Below are positions 24,451-35,150 of a DNA stretch of 64,000 bases, piece by piece. Position numbers and translations under genes: made by a program. Source of the stretch: Prinia subflava (lineage: Eukaryota; Chordata; Aves; Passeriformes; Cisticolidae); the NCBI RefSeq assembly GCF_021018805.1, contig NC_086253.1, forward strand, positions 9,674,735 through 9,738,734, written 5' to 3'. The notes beneath the pieces were generated by a model that had not been told where the DNA came from, ran no database searches, and saw only the letters and a program-made list of their open reading frames with translations. Each line of letters starts with the position of its first letter. Position 1 is the stretch's first letter.

Positions 24451-24721
24451 CTTGGATGTTCAAAGAAGATAAAAAGTAAAAACCAAGCCAACAACACACA
24501 CGCACACCCGCATCCCCGTGAAGGCGGTGGATAAGAGCTAAAGGCAAACAGGGAGCCAGGTCAGAAAGACAATTGTGGTTTCTGGTTTTACTTTTGTGTT
24601 TACTTCAGTTTCCAAATAACATGCAGGTGGTACTGTTGGCAGCGGTAGTAAGTCCCATGTCATAATCTTCCTGAAATTTTTCTACCAGTCCGTACAATTC
24701 CAACACTCATCTTTCTTCTTC

Positions 24722-24775
<54 letters not shown>

Positions 24776-25289
24776 ATCCCGAAATGCGTGGAATTAAGGT
24801 TCTACCAGGATTTACAGTTATTACAGTTACCAGTTATTTCCAAATAACCACCGGCACCAAGAAGTTCCGCCTCAGGGAGTGTTAATTTTTCGTAAGGACA
24901 CCTTTCCCCTTTTAGGGAAAGCGGGCTAATAATTTAGGTTTGTGAGTCACACGTAGCTTTAAATAGGCAGCAACATTAACAATCGCGAACCCCGCGTTAA
25001 TGGCTCTTAAATATCTCGCTAATAGCCCCCACGTGGAAAGAAATCCCCAAGTGTTATAAATTCAATTTAACGACCAAAAAACCTCCTGGGCAGCGGCGAA
25101 ATACGAAAACTCCCTTCTCCGAGTGCCCTGTCTTTGATTTATTTTTAACTACAGGCTCATGGGAACGCAGCGCTGGAAAATCACGTCCAGATGTACCTAA
25201 AGAGGCGCTTTCTCTGCTGAAACCCTCTCTCCTAGAGGGAGTAAAAAAAAAAAAAAATCTTTGAAATAATTAGAATTTTGGTTTTAGCA
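24451..25289. other. Inter-island DNA including a 46-nt poly(A)
   Basis: No transposon or gene. Contains a pure A46 run at 24727-24772. Around 24950-25200 there is moderately CpG-containing, non-repetitive sequence with TTTAAATA and TTATAAATTC words that could be regulatory. Confidence 0.4.
24727..24772 (+). repeat. 46-nt uninterrupted poly(A) tract
   Basis: 46 consecutive A bases without an upstream AATAAA or any recognisable retrocopy body. Confidence 0.9.
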
Positions 25290-25656
25290 TGGATCTAATT
25301 GTAAAAAGAAGGGGTGAAGCGGCGGTTCTGTGTTGGGACGCGCAGCGAGGAGGGAGCAGCTCTGAAAATAGAGCGCAAAGGAGCTGGGCTCCTCCGGGGC
25401 AGGCTGTAGGGATGGAGAGCAGGCAGCTCAGGGCCCGGGGCTGTCGGTCTCTCTCCCATACACCGGGAGGATCCCCGGGTCTGCCGGAGCCGGCGGGCTG
25501 CGGACGGGGCTGCTCCTCCGTGCCGGGCTGCGCGCAGGCGGTGCCGCTGCCTCCGCTGCTGCGCCCGCCGTGAAGGAGCAAAGATTTGGCGATAGGAGTG
25601 GGTTTGCAGGAGCAGGGAAGAAAAGCGGCCCTGAGAAACGAAGGGGCTTTTTCCAG
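25290..25656 (+). promoter_or_regulatory. CpG pocket ending in a consensus splice donor; candidate first exon
   Basis: A compact CpG-rich block (about 25310-25640) ends at TTTTTCCAG|GTAAGAAATC, a perfect CAG|GTAAGA donor at 25656/25657. CpG-rich DNA immediately upstream of such a donor is the usual arrangement of a vertebrate first exon. The open frame from 25289 has no recognisable domain, so a non-coding or 5' UTR exon is likeliest. The transcription start cannot be placed. Confidence 0.4.
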
Positions 25657-25660
25657 GTAA

Positions 25661-27989
25661 GAAATCTTTCCTCAAGCCTCAGCAAGGACTTTTTTAGTGC
25701 CTTGAAATGTTGGAACGGAAAAGATCTATTTCAGATAACTTTCACAAAGTTTATCTGCTTTCGGGTTCTTTTTTTTCTTTTTATTTTTTTTTCCCTTTTG
25801 AGAATTACATCTGAAATGGAATCGGGAAAGGGAAACAAACATGGCTGTGCTTTCTTCTTTCTCTCATTTCAGCCCTTCCATCTAATATTCCCTATAATAA
25901 CAGCAAATAATTATAGGATCGTTCATCCCCTTTTTATTGTACAGTGATGAATTATTCTGGTATGTTAATTTGGGGCTGGATGTACCTGTATAGATCTATT
26001 TTAAGATTTTGTTTCCCGATGGGGGATTAACAAATCGCCTGAGCAGCCGCCTGTACAGAGAGTACAAAGCTGTCTGTCCTCGCCTCAGTACCTGGTATTA
26101 CAATTCAAATCCACTCCTTTTCACCTTGTATTATTGGAAAAGGTTGTAGGGAGCTGTTCTTTGTTGCAGGAAATCCCATTTTAAAATTGCTTTATAGGCC
26201 ATTTACTGCAATCCTCGCCACTGATCTCATTACAGCTCGCTCTCACTGCTGTTTACCAGCCCTCGGCAGCCATGCCTGGTGGCATTGCTTGCTGGGGCTG
26301 TCACTGGGAGGAGGAGCAGAAAGGGAGGCTAGGTGCCACTTTCTGGATAGAGGAAGTGTTATTATCTGTTGGAACAGTCGGCCAGAAGTAAATCTTGTGC
26401 TGACTCATCCACTGTAAGCTCCTAAACCTCCGGGCTGCCCGTTCGCAGAGGATGTGGATTTCTGTGCCGGAGCCTTCTCACGCAATGGTCTAATTCAGCC
26501 AGGAGGGGACAAACACCCCTCTGGGAGGTGGGTTAATTGTTGGGTTTAACAGTCTGGAGAAAAGTGAAAAGATAAATTAATAGCATTAATCTCAGTTCTG
26601 GTTACAGAGGCTTTGAAGGGATACTCTTCCAGAATACATCTCTGGGCAGGACTGTGGCTATGTCACTGAGAAGTTGCAGCATCTTCTGGATTCTTGCAAC
26701 TGTACAGAAAAAGGGAGGAGTTAGGCCTTGAAGCTTGACTTTGTCTTGAAATGGGAAGCTGCAAAGCACATGTTGGGTGCAAAGGAAACAAAATACAGTA
26801 TAATTTTTCTTTCTGTACTACCAGGTAAAGTCACAAATCAAAAAACAGGCTGAAAGTTCCTCTAAGACTCCTATTTTTTATTTTTTTTAATGGCAGCTGG
26901 ATCTAAAACTAAGGAAATATGTGGCTATATTTGGATTCTGAAATAAACAGCATGAAGATTTTAATCCCATTTCTGAATCATAATAATAGGATTATGATGG
27001 TTATGTTTAAAAAGTTTCTTTTAAATTCATGTAAGAACAGAATTGGTATTTAGAATAATGCTTTTTTTTCCCTCCCTGGGGAGTGTCTGTACCTGATGTC
27101 TAAGTCCTCAGTGGGATTTGCTTGTTGCAGTACTGCCAGGTTGGTTTGAGGTTAGCTGTCCTCAGAAGAAGCATGGAATCTCAAGTTCCCCAGCCAGCAC
27201 CCTGGAGAGAAAAAACAAAACCAAACCAAACAAACAAAACAACAACAACAAAACCAAAAAACCCCACCTAATAAAAAATCCCCCCCGACTTGTGGGAAGA
27301 GCAACAAAATGAGCAGGCAGATGCTTCCACCCTCTATTTACAAGATTTCAGGGGAATGCCAGGCCTGACAATCCATACCATATAGAATATCTCCAGGAGC
27401 TACTTTATCATGGTGTGTCTTGTCTGGCACAGTTGGTTTAGTTCACTGTCATCAGCAGTTAAACTACACTCTTAAGTTCTGACATTCTCTTGTTTGAGTT
27501 GAATCACAGGCCCAGAATGAGGACTCTTGTACTCCTGGCTGACTAGGGAGTAGTTTACAGTAAGGAATACTTGTCAACACTTTTCTGTTTTAAAACATCA
27601 ATTAAAGGCAGAAAATGAGACAAGACTGGAGCCAAGATGTCCTGAGAGTGAAATCTGTTGTTGTGTACTAGAGTTTCTCTCTCAATTTTCAATCTGTTTT
27701 GTTGCATTTCTTCTCCTCACACTTGTTTACTACACTGATTTCTAGGTCATGCTAATGAAGCTCCCTATCAGATTGATTGTTCCTGTATTATTATGAGTTT
27801 CTCTGGAGGCTGTCTGGTGCACTCTCCTGCTCAAAATGGTCAGAACAAGTTGCTGAGTAGTTAAATGGATTTTTCTGTATGTCAGTTTTTGCCCACTGTG
27901 TCCTTTCACTGGACATCACTGAGTGCAGCTCCATCTTCTTTACTCCCTTTCCTCCCAGGAATGTAATTTACACACATTGATAAGATTTC
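25661..27989. other. Non-repetitive DNA downstream of the candidate first exon
   Basis: Mostly single-copy; 25960-26260 is free of repeats and looks like a regulatory candidate. A low-complexity A/C-rich patch lies at 27208-27275. No exon was recognised. Confidence 0.4.
27208..27275 (+). repeat. A/C-rich low-complexity tract
   Basis: Irregular AAAACC, AAAC and AAC words with no clean period. Confidence 0.75.
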
Positions 27990-28885
27990 CTGGAGCCTTC
28001 TCCAGGCTGAACAGTTCCAGATCTCTCAGCTTCTGACAGAATCATCAAAATCCAACCACCAACCCAGCACTGCCCCTGTAACCCTTAAACCACTAAACCC
28101 CATCATCCACTGCCAGAACCAGACATCTCTTAAACACCTCCAGGCTTAATGACAGCTATTTCAATCCCTTAATTGTCTTTGTGGCCCTTCCCCAGGCTCA
28201 CACCAGTAAGGCCATCTCTCACCCTGGGGAGCCCAGAACTGGTCCCAACACTCCAGATGTGTCCTGCCATAGCTGGGCTGAAGGGAATGATCACCTCCCT
28301 TGACCTGCTGGCAAATTCAGTTTTAGGATCACTACTCCTGCATGGTCAGAGTTTCTAAATTCCTCCGAGGTCATCTGTCCTGGCTTCTTTTTAAATTTCT
28401 TCAGGAGCTCCTTGTTCATCCATGCATGTCTCCTGTAGCTTTTGTTCCATTTTCCACACAGAGCTGGATTATTCTTAAGGCTGAAGGAGACTGAAAATCA
28501 GTCATCTCTCCTGGGATTCTTAATTTTATTTTTCTCCTCCCTCTAGGAAAATATCCCATGGGATTCTGCTAAGTAGGTACCTGAAAGAGCCAGACTCTGT
28601 TGGGTTGTGATGCTGTCAGTTGTTTTTTTCCTTCCCACAAGGACCTTCAATGCCACAATTTCATGGCAGCTGCAACCAAGACTGCCTTCAGCTCTCTCAT
28701 CCCTGAACAGCCCCTCCTCATGTGCAAGGGGGAGATTCAGAAGGGTTTTTTGCTCCCACCTGTCCCTTCACCAAGAAGGTGTCAAGAAATTATCCTTAAT
28801 GCATCTTGAAAGCAGCCAGGAACCCTTGTACTCTGTTGTGTTGCCCTTTTGGCAGTTACTGTAGTAGTTAAACCCTACTATGAGC
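27990..28885 (-). mobile_element. Internally deleted CR1 LINE copy
   Basis: Read on the minus strand, three CR1 parts follow in order. The first (28885 to about 28640) matches the linker after the endonuclease domain. The second (about 28435-28390) retains the conserved WMNKELL-type segment. The reverse transcriptase is then missing. The third (28330-27990) is the 3' end, including 'cagaactggtcccaacactccagatgtg' and 'tctccaggctgaacag' as read on the plus strand. Between about 28040 and 28165 the 3'-end sequence resembles a different CR1 subfamily. This implies a rearranged copy or one element nested in another. It is riddled with stops and cannot encode an active protein. Confidence 0.78.
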
Positions 28886-29201
28886 ACTTTATGATAATAA
28901 ATTATTGAATAAAACTATTGTAAGAATAAATTATTAAAAAAAAATAAAAAGCTAAAATGTGGTCCTCATTCAAACTGATATTTTAAGTTTCAATTTGTCT
29001 ACTTAAGTGTGGGTAATGAACTAGTAAATGGAAATTACTGTGTTTTTTTGTGGTGAAAACCAGATCCAATTCAAAGGAAAGCTGCAGCTCCTATAAAACA
29101 CTGTGTCCTAGGGAGACATGATACAGAATTGTTATATTACAGAGGATTTTTCCAGTTAGGGACCCCTTTGGGGCGTACTTGGATTAAGACTGGAGAATCT
29201 G
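28886..29201. other. Short spacer, nothing recognised
   Basis: AT-rich sequence between the CR1 copy and the next LTR, with no structure beyond A runs. Confidence 0.5.
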
Positions 29202-29759
29202 TGGTAGGTTCACCCTGCCTGGCAGGTGAGCCCTAACCCATGGGGTGAACCCATCTTCTTCCTCATTCCCCCTCAGTAGGGTGGGGGGAAAAATTGAAAG
29301 GACAAAAAACTGAGAAAACTTATGGGTTAAGATAAAGGCAGGTCAACAAGTGAAATAAAAATAGAAATAAGCAAGTGCTTATATTTACATCACTATTTAC
29401 ATCACAGACCAATACCATGGTACTCATCAAGTACCAATGTCTTTGGAAAAACCACCCTGCAGTTTTATTGCCAAGTGTGGTACTGCCTGGTCTGGAATAT
29501 CTCTGTGGGTCAGCTGTTCATCTGTGTCCTCTCCCAAACCTCTGCTCACCTCCTGCCTGCCCCTTGCAGGGGCAGGGGGAGAAGCAGAGGAAGCCTTTAT
29601 GCTGTGAATCTGATGAATGGTCTGTGATTCTGATGAGTGCTGTGCATTGGTCAGCCACAGGGACAGCACTGGTGGGATATCAGGGCACAAATACACAGCA
29701 CAGCATCACATGGGCTGCTGTGAAGAAAATTATCTCTCCCTCAGCCAGACCCCAGTACA
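29202..29759 (-). mobile_element. ERVL-like LTR
   Basis: On the minus strand the element begins TGTACTGGGGTCTGGCTGAG and proceeds through 'gataattttcttcacagcagcc'. Further in are blocks for a poly-C/G purine stretch, 'gggtcagctgttcatctgtg' in reverse, and a 'gggttaagataaaggcaggt' block near 29325. It ends at TGGTAGGTTCACCC on the plus strand. Termini are TG...CA. The order matches a common avian ERVL LTR family from memory. Flanking 5-mers (ATCTG and AGACT) do not match, so either an end is misplaced or the target duplication has decayed. No internal viral genes adjoin it. Confidence 0.72.
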
Positions 29760-30180
29760 AGACTTTATATTGTGTTTTGGGAGAAAAAAAAATTGAAAAG
29801 CTGGCCTGATCATCATAGCTGTTGTAATTTTTTTTTAATGGATATTATGACCTTTCTGAACGGTTTCTTCATGAAAAATCAGTGATAGGTGAGAGTAATA
29901 ATATCTGATAGAAAGAGTAATATGGCTTGATTCTGTAGCACCTTCTGGCTAGTTGGGAACTTGGGAAGTAGGGCTCAAGGTGAGCAGAAGGAATCATCTT
30001 CCTCCTGGCACAGGATCCCTCCATGGGCATGTGGGTGGGATGGGAGGTCAGTGTTGGAGAATCATATGGGAAGAGTCCAAGACAGATCAGTTTGGTAAGA
30101 TCTGGCAGACACAGCACATCCTGCAGCTGCTGGTCACCTGGGAGAAACACACCATGAACAATGTGAGATAAAGATCCTCA
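29760..30180. other. Spacer between two LTRs, nothing recognised
   Basis: Roughly 420 bp without a recognisable coding or repeat pattern. No gag, pol or env homology is apparent, so the two flanking LTRs are not the two ends of one provirus. Their opposite orientation says the same. Confidence 0.55.
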
Positions 30181-30940
30181 TGGTTGAGGGTTGTCTGCCT
30201 CTGACGAGGGATGCTGCTGGACATCAACCTGAGGCTGGCTGGATCTCCCTCGTGTGTGGTGAGAGCCATTTAAGGCATTTCCCAAAGACTGTGTGCTGCT
30301 TGCAGCTTGAATGCCAGAGGGTCTTTGTCGGAGTCCAGGGCATCCCTCTGGCTGCCCTGGATAGTCTGACATCCTGGCAGAGGTGTTGGATACCCTGGCA
30401 GAGGGCCCAAAAGGACACTGGCTTTGACCTCAGCCCATGGGAGAAACTGCCAACCTTGTATGAAGAATTGCAAGCCACAAGAGTTTGATATAAACAGTAG
30501 TTAGTTTATCACAGGGTGCAAATGCAGAATTTGGGGTTTTTAGAATGGAGTCAGGGAAGGCAAGATGGAGGAATCAGGGTGTGGCCCTCTTCTTTCTTCT
30601 TGTCCTTGTCCTCCATCTTCTGCTGTGGTGAGTCACAAGGGATTGGTTTAGGATAAAAGTGACATGTCTCACTTAGGTAATAGGTATTGGTAATCAACTG
30701 TAAATAAAAAAATACGTTGTGGATGGTGGTTGGGTCAGAGAAAAGGTACAAAAGGTCCAGCCCTCCTGAGCTGGGGGGAGTTGTCTTGTGCCCTCATTGC
30801 AGCAAAGACCTTGGCAGGGCGCTGAAAGAACTGAGAGATAAGAAATAATAAACAACTTTGAGAAACCAGAACTGTCGAGGTCCAACCTTTTCTTCTGCTT
30901 ATGGCATGGGCTTTCAAGGAAAAAAGACTCTTAACCAACA
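30181..30940 (+). mobile_element. Endogenous retrovirus LTR (songbird-type)
   Basis: Starts TGGTTGAGGG and ends TTAACCAACA, with TG...CA termini. The middle carries 'gcaagatggaggaatcagggtgtggcc' and 'gtgagtcacaagggattggttta'. The 3' part has AATAATAAACAACTTTGAG, supplying an AATAAA poly(A) signal near 30848. This order matches a high-copy LTR I recall from passerine genomes. A clean target-site duplication was not found: 30175-30180 TCCTCA against 30941-30946 TATCTC. Boundaries are therefore approximate. No internal viral sequence follows. Confidence 0.7.
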
Positions 30941-32381
30941 TATCTCAGGAAACCTAACCCAAGAGGTCTTGCTCAGTTCAGCAGGATTCACACCTTTGGC
31001 TTGATTTATCTCGAGCCCCTGCAGACACTGAAAATTTTACAATGGGGATGGGGTTTCCTCATCACTGCATGCAACAGGCTGCTCTCCTCATGGAGCATCC
31101 ATCCTCATGGGCACCCAGCAGAGCCCTGCTCTCCCTGTAGCTGCCTGTCCTCTCTAGGAGACAGAAACACAATGCATTTTTCACTTATTACCCTTATTAA
31201 TTTATAAAACAGAGGAAAATTTGGAAAATACAGCTACTTCCAGTCCACAGCTGAACACACCCCCAACACAGCGGGGTGTGAAATATTGGCAATCGTGCCT
31301 CTGTCATGGACCAAATGAGCATTTCTCTGAAATTTAGGTAAAGCTGAGGACCACCTCACCTACTTTAGGCTGATGTTTCCCCACTTATCACCAAGCAATG
31401 AGCCCCTCTTTCTGCTGCTGGTGGCACAGTGGTCCCAAGGGGTCCATGGTGAGCATTTGGGGTTGGGGTCACTGCCCCACCAGCCTGCCCACAGCAGCTG
31501 TGAGCTCTGCCCAGACCTAAAGGAAATGCTATTTTGGGAGGCACCATGGCCCAGCCCAGATGGGAAAACATCTATTTTAGGAAGCAAGCAACCTTTGAGT
31601 GCTGCATCCTTACATGTGCAATAAATGTGTGCATCAATCACTTATAGGAAAAAAAGAGACCATTTTGGCAAGTTTACATGCTACATATTTAAGAGCTACA
31701 ATACAGTGTCAGCAACAACAGATCAAAGAGCTAGTGCCAGTGTAAATGGTAAGGAATGTCTATTCTGAGATTTCCCAAGAATTGCATATTCAGAATTATT
31801 TCTCAAGTTCTTTCACAGCGCAGTGTAAGAGATGTTACACAGTCACTAACCTGGTAGTACATGTAAGAAAAATATGGGGTTTTTTTAATGCATCAGAGAA
31901 AGAAAAATGCCTACTTTGGTAATCTCATCTATGGACAATCTATTGAGCACTCAACACGTTTCTTCCTTCACTTCATATGCAGCAAAGCAATGTTCTGTGA
32001 GGGATACTACTGTACAAGGAAGTAAACTTTTTAATTTGGGGGGAGAATTTTTTGCAGATATTTTTAATTTTAGATCACTGCGTTCACAGTCTTTGAATCA
32101 TTGAGTGATTTCATGATCAGCAGGCTCCTAAGAGGAACACTGAGATAACACTTACATCTTTCCTTACAGAAAGCCACTGGCACCAGGGCTGGGAAAATAT
32201 GAATCTAGCCAGGGTTAGGCAAGGCGAAGCATGGGGAAATGCTATTATACCATCCCATGCTTGGATGCCTGAGGGAATTTGGCAGATTATTTGTTTTCTA
32301 CTAGCAACCTTTCTTTTGAAGAAAGATACCAAGGCAGGAAGCGAAAACTAGCCCTGGATTCTGGGATTTTTCCTGATTCCA

Positions 32382-32405
32382 GTGGATGCTGTTGACAGCA
32401 TCCAC
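32382..32405. repeat. Perfect 10-bp inverted repeat with 4-nt loop
   Basis: GTGGATGCTG (32382-32391), loop TTGA, then CAGCATCCAC (32396-32405). A compact hairpin with no T-run, so not a terminator. Confidence 0.9.
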
Positions 32406-33070
32406 AACTTTGTGTTGTGTCCACCAAACTCTGTACCTTTCCTTATGAGTTTTCAATCTTTCTTCATGGCATGGTATTAAGCAAAGTTCAAATTATCCTT
32501 CTTAGAGTTCTGTGCATAATATTTTACTTCAGTCAAAATCATGTTGTTGACAAGAAGTCATAGGAGCAGAAGGTTTGGGGTTTTTTTCCAAAGCCTTGCC
32601 TCACATTTACTGACCAAAATGTATAAGAAAACTCAAGGGCCAGACTTGTGTCCACAGTTTTCTCAAGCAGGCTAGGCTCTGTGCTCCACACTGGGGAGAG
32701 CTGGGGCTTGATCAGGGACACTGGTGCAGCTGATTGCCCTGAAAGAAAACCCTCCTGTTTATCAACTGACTTATGTCAAGGAAGTGCTAAAAGGAATTTT
32801 TCAGCTATTGCTCCTAAATGCCAAAACTCACTGAGCTGAGTTTATTCCTCTACCTGGCTATATCTGAGAGCAAAACCAATCTGTCATCTCTGATCTTGCC
32901 TTTGCATATGATCCACACATTAGGACCATGGGTCAAGGAAAGAAAAGCCAAATGAGCAGCATTTTTCTGAACCAGTTTCCCTGCCGAGAGAGTTGTGTAA
33001 GAATGATGCCTTAGGCAGGCTACCTACTTCTCTGGGTGAGCAGCTGAAAATTGCATTTGGGGTCCCTCAC

Positions 33071-33104
33071 CTTTGTTCTGCATTTGTTCCTTCACTGCCT
33101 CGTG
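33071..33104 (-). CDS. Candidate 34-nt coding exon of the same unrecognised gene
   Basis: On the minus strand CCCTGGGTCTCCTGCTCAG forms a good acceptor before 34 nt, which end AACAAAG|GTGAGGGAC, a good donor. Two of its three frames are open. When it is placed between 45269-45320 and the segment starting at 20646, the register from the upstream ATG passes through without a stop (residues 5-16 of the model) and enters the MDGRFAMDLNEL frame. The short length makes a chance call possible. A longer exon using an upstream acceptor is not excluded. Confidence 0.3.
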
Positions 33105-34585
33105 CTGAGCAGGAGACCCAGGGGCTGGTGCCCTCTTTAAAATGCAGCTGATTTCTGACAAGCCCACAATGGAGCTGTCAGCTTCCTCCTGTGACCAAAT
33201 GAAGTGGTTTCTCACCAGAAAAACTTATATACTCCTTATATGTCTTCAGCCCGTGATGAGTCAATGATAGGTGTTTGGGAACTGTTCAGGGAAAATTTAA
33301 AAGAAATTGAAAGCCAGGTTCAGTACTGACATAAAGCTCAAACTTGGTCTTCTTAAGTTGTGCATCAAGAAAAAAATCTCCAAGAGTGTTTACAAAGAAA
33401 GCACAAGGTGTTGCTAAGATCAGTAGCAATGTGTCTAACTTTATTATTTCTCCACCAAGGTGTTCTTCCTGGATAAAAGCACTGCATGGCAATGCAATAC
33501 TCACCTCTAGGTAAAGTGTTCAGAATCCAAAGACAAAATTGTCTCTTAAATTGGTAGCAGAATTCTTTGGCTTTAATGGGAGCAGGTGAGACTTGCTGCA
33601 TTTTCCTTTTAAAGAATCCCAAGTTGTACAATGGTTGCTTCAGGGCAACAACAAAATGAGTCACTTGTCTCAGTCTATCAATCTAGTTCCTAATGGACAC
33701 GTGTCCATGTATTAAAAAAAAATCCCAATTAGTGTTAATTGGCACCCTTGCCTGCAGTTTTTGTGGAGAATTTGGTAATAGGCACGGGAGCAGAACTCCC
33801 CCCATTTCACCCCAAGAAAGGTCTCCCCAGCAGACCAAAAGGCTCTTGGTGTTGGCACTAGGAAGCTTCGTTACCATGAAGGGGCCATGTGCAGGACCTT
33901 GGGTCTTTGGGGTCCCCTGAGAATGAAAAACCCCTTGTGCTGCTGGCTGTTCACAGGCTGGGGGTTCCAAGTGGCCCTGGAGAGCTGGGGACATCTGGGG
34001 ACACTGCTGGAGGTAGCTGGCTGGGGCATGGCATGCTCTCTAACACAACCTATGGCAGGAGAAAGTGTTTCTTCCCTGAAATAGGGAGATGAGCTGCAGA
34101 ACAAGAATTAGCTGCTCTGGAGGTGCTCTCTACCTGCCAGCCCTTCACCAGGTGTTGTTCCACAGGAGTCAAAAAGACTGTATCATTGCTAACAATCACA
34201 CAGAGCTTATTTAACATGTTTGATTGGCTGTTGGCTTCCTTTCAAACGTGGCTGTCCTCTTGACAGCAACGAGTTCAAGACCATGGTTTGCACACCATGC
34301 AGTGTTACAGACACTGACTTAGCAGGAGAGCAGGCTTAAACATCTTCCTCTGGGAAAAAGACTGTAGAGCAACAATCAGCCCATGCCCACTGCTGAAAAG
34401 CCATTTTCTGGACTGTCACAGAGGATGCTCTTGAGTAACTTCTGAAAGTCAAGAGAAACGGTGCTCTTCCATCATTTAGATTTTCAAAAGCTTTATGAAG
34501 TAGTAGAGGAGAGAAAACAGCCATGGATCATTTTCCACAGAGCCAAACATCGTTGCTCATCTTAGATACTTTCCAGATCTCATTT

Positions 34586-34706
34586 AAGGCCGGGTTGGGC
34601 GGGCTCTGAGCAACCTGTTTTAGCAGAAGGTGTCCCTGTCCACAGCAGGGGCTTGGAACAAGATGATCTTTAAGGTTCCTTCCAGCCCAAACTGTTCTAT
34701 GATTCA
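34586..34706 (+). mobile_element. CR1 LINE 3' terminal fragment
   Basis: It reads through 'gggttgggcgggctctgagc', 'agaaggtgtccctgtcc', 'gatgatctttaaggttcctt' and 'ccagcccaaactgttctatgattc'. These are, in order, the hallmark last 120 bp of avian CR1, ending at the octamer tail. A heavily 5'-truncated copy. Confidence 0.93.
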
Positions 34707-34944
34707 TTAACCACTTCACTTTAAGCATATGATTAAATGGAACGATGGGTGAGACCTAGGAGCAGTCCCTCACACCACACCTGCTGCTCCCCCTCTGCTC
34801 TCCAGCTGCCAATTTAATCTGATCCCCCATACCCTGAAGTCAGCAAGGACACAGAGAGGGAAGATGAAAGAAGTGATTTCCCTTCCTGGCTTTGGCTGCC
34901 TCCTGATAACAGCCATGGGCTTTGCTTTTCTCCTGTCTTTTTTT

Positions 34945-35150
34945 TGTTTGTTTGTTTGTTTTTTGGTTTTTGGGGAGGTGGGTTGGTTGGTTTTTCAGTT
35001 TGTTTTATTTTTTGTTGTTATTGTTGGGGTTTTTGTTGGTTTTTCTGTTTGGTTTTGTTTTTGGTTTTGGTTTTGGTTTTGGTTTTGGTTTTGGTCCCAG
35101 GTGTTCTATGTTCTGGAGTTTTTGGTTTGGTTTTGTTGGGGATTTTTTTT
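34945..35150 (+). repeat. G/T-rich low-complexity region with (TTTTGG)6
   Basis: Begins with TTTG repeats and continues through mixed T and G words to six perfect TTTTGG units at 35059-35094. The plus strand is nearly free of A and C, so all three plus frames are open. The resulting F/W/V/G-rich open frames are compositional artefacts. Confidence 0.88.

Larger units (their letters stand above)
30941..34585. other. Single-copy DNA, one exon candidate
   Basis: No transposon recognised. It contains an inverted repeat at 32382-32405 and the exon candidate at 33071-33104. Several GC-moderate patches (31380-31560, 33850-34060) give overlapping open frames on both strands, without splice support. 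Confidence 0.5.

Noticed and set aside
23283..24534. Long frames on both strands in the CpG domain
   Set aside because: Stop-poor GC-rich composition; frames overlap in several registers, lack splice sites in phase and resemble no family.
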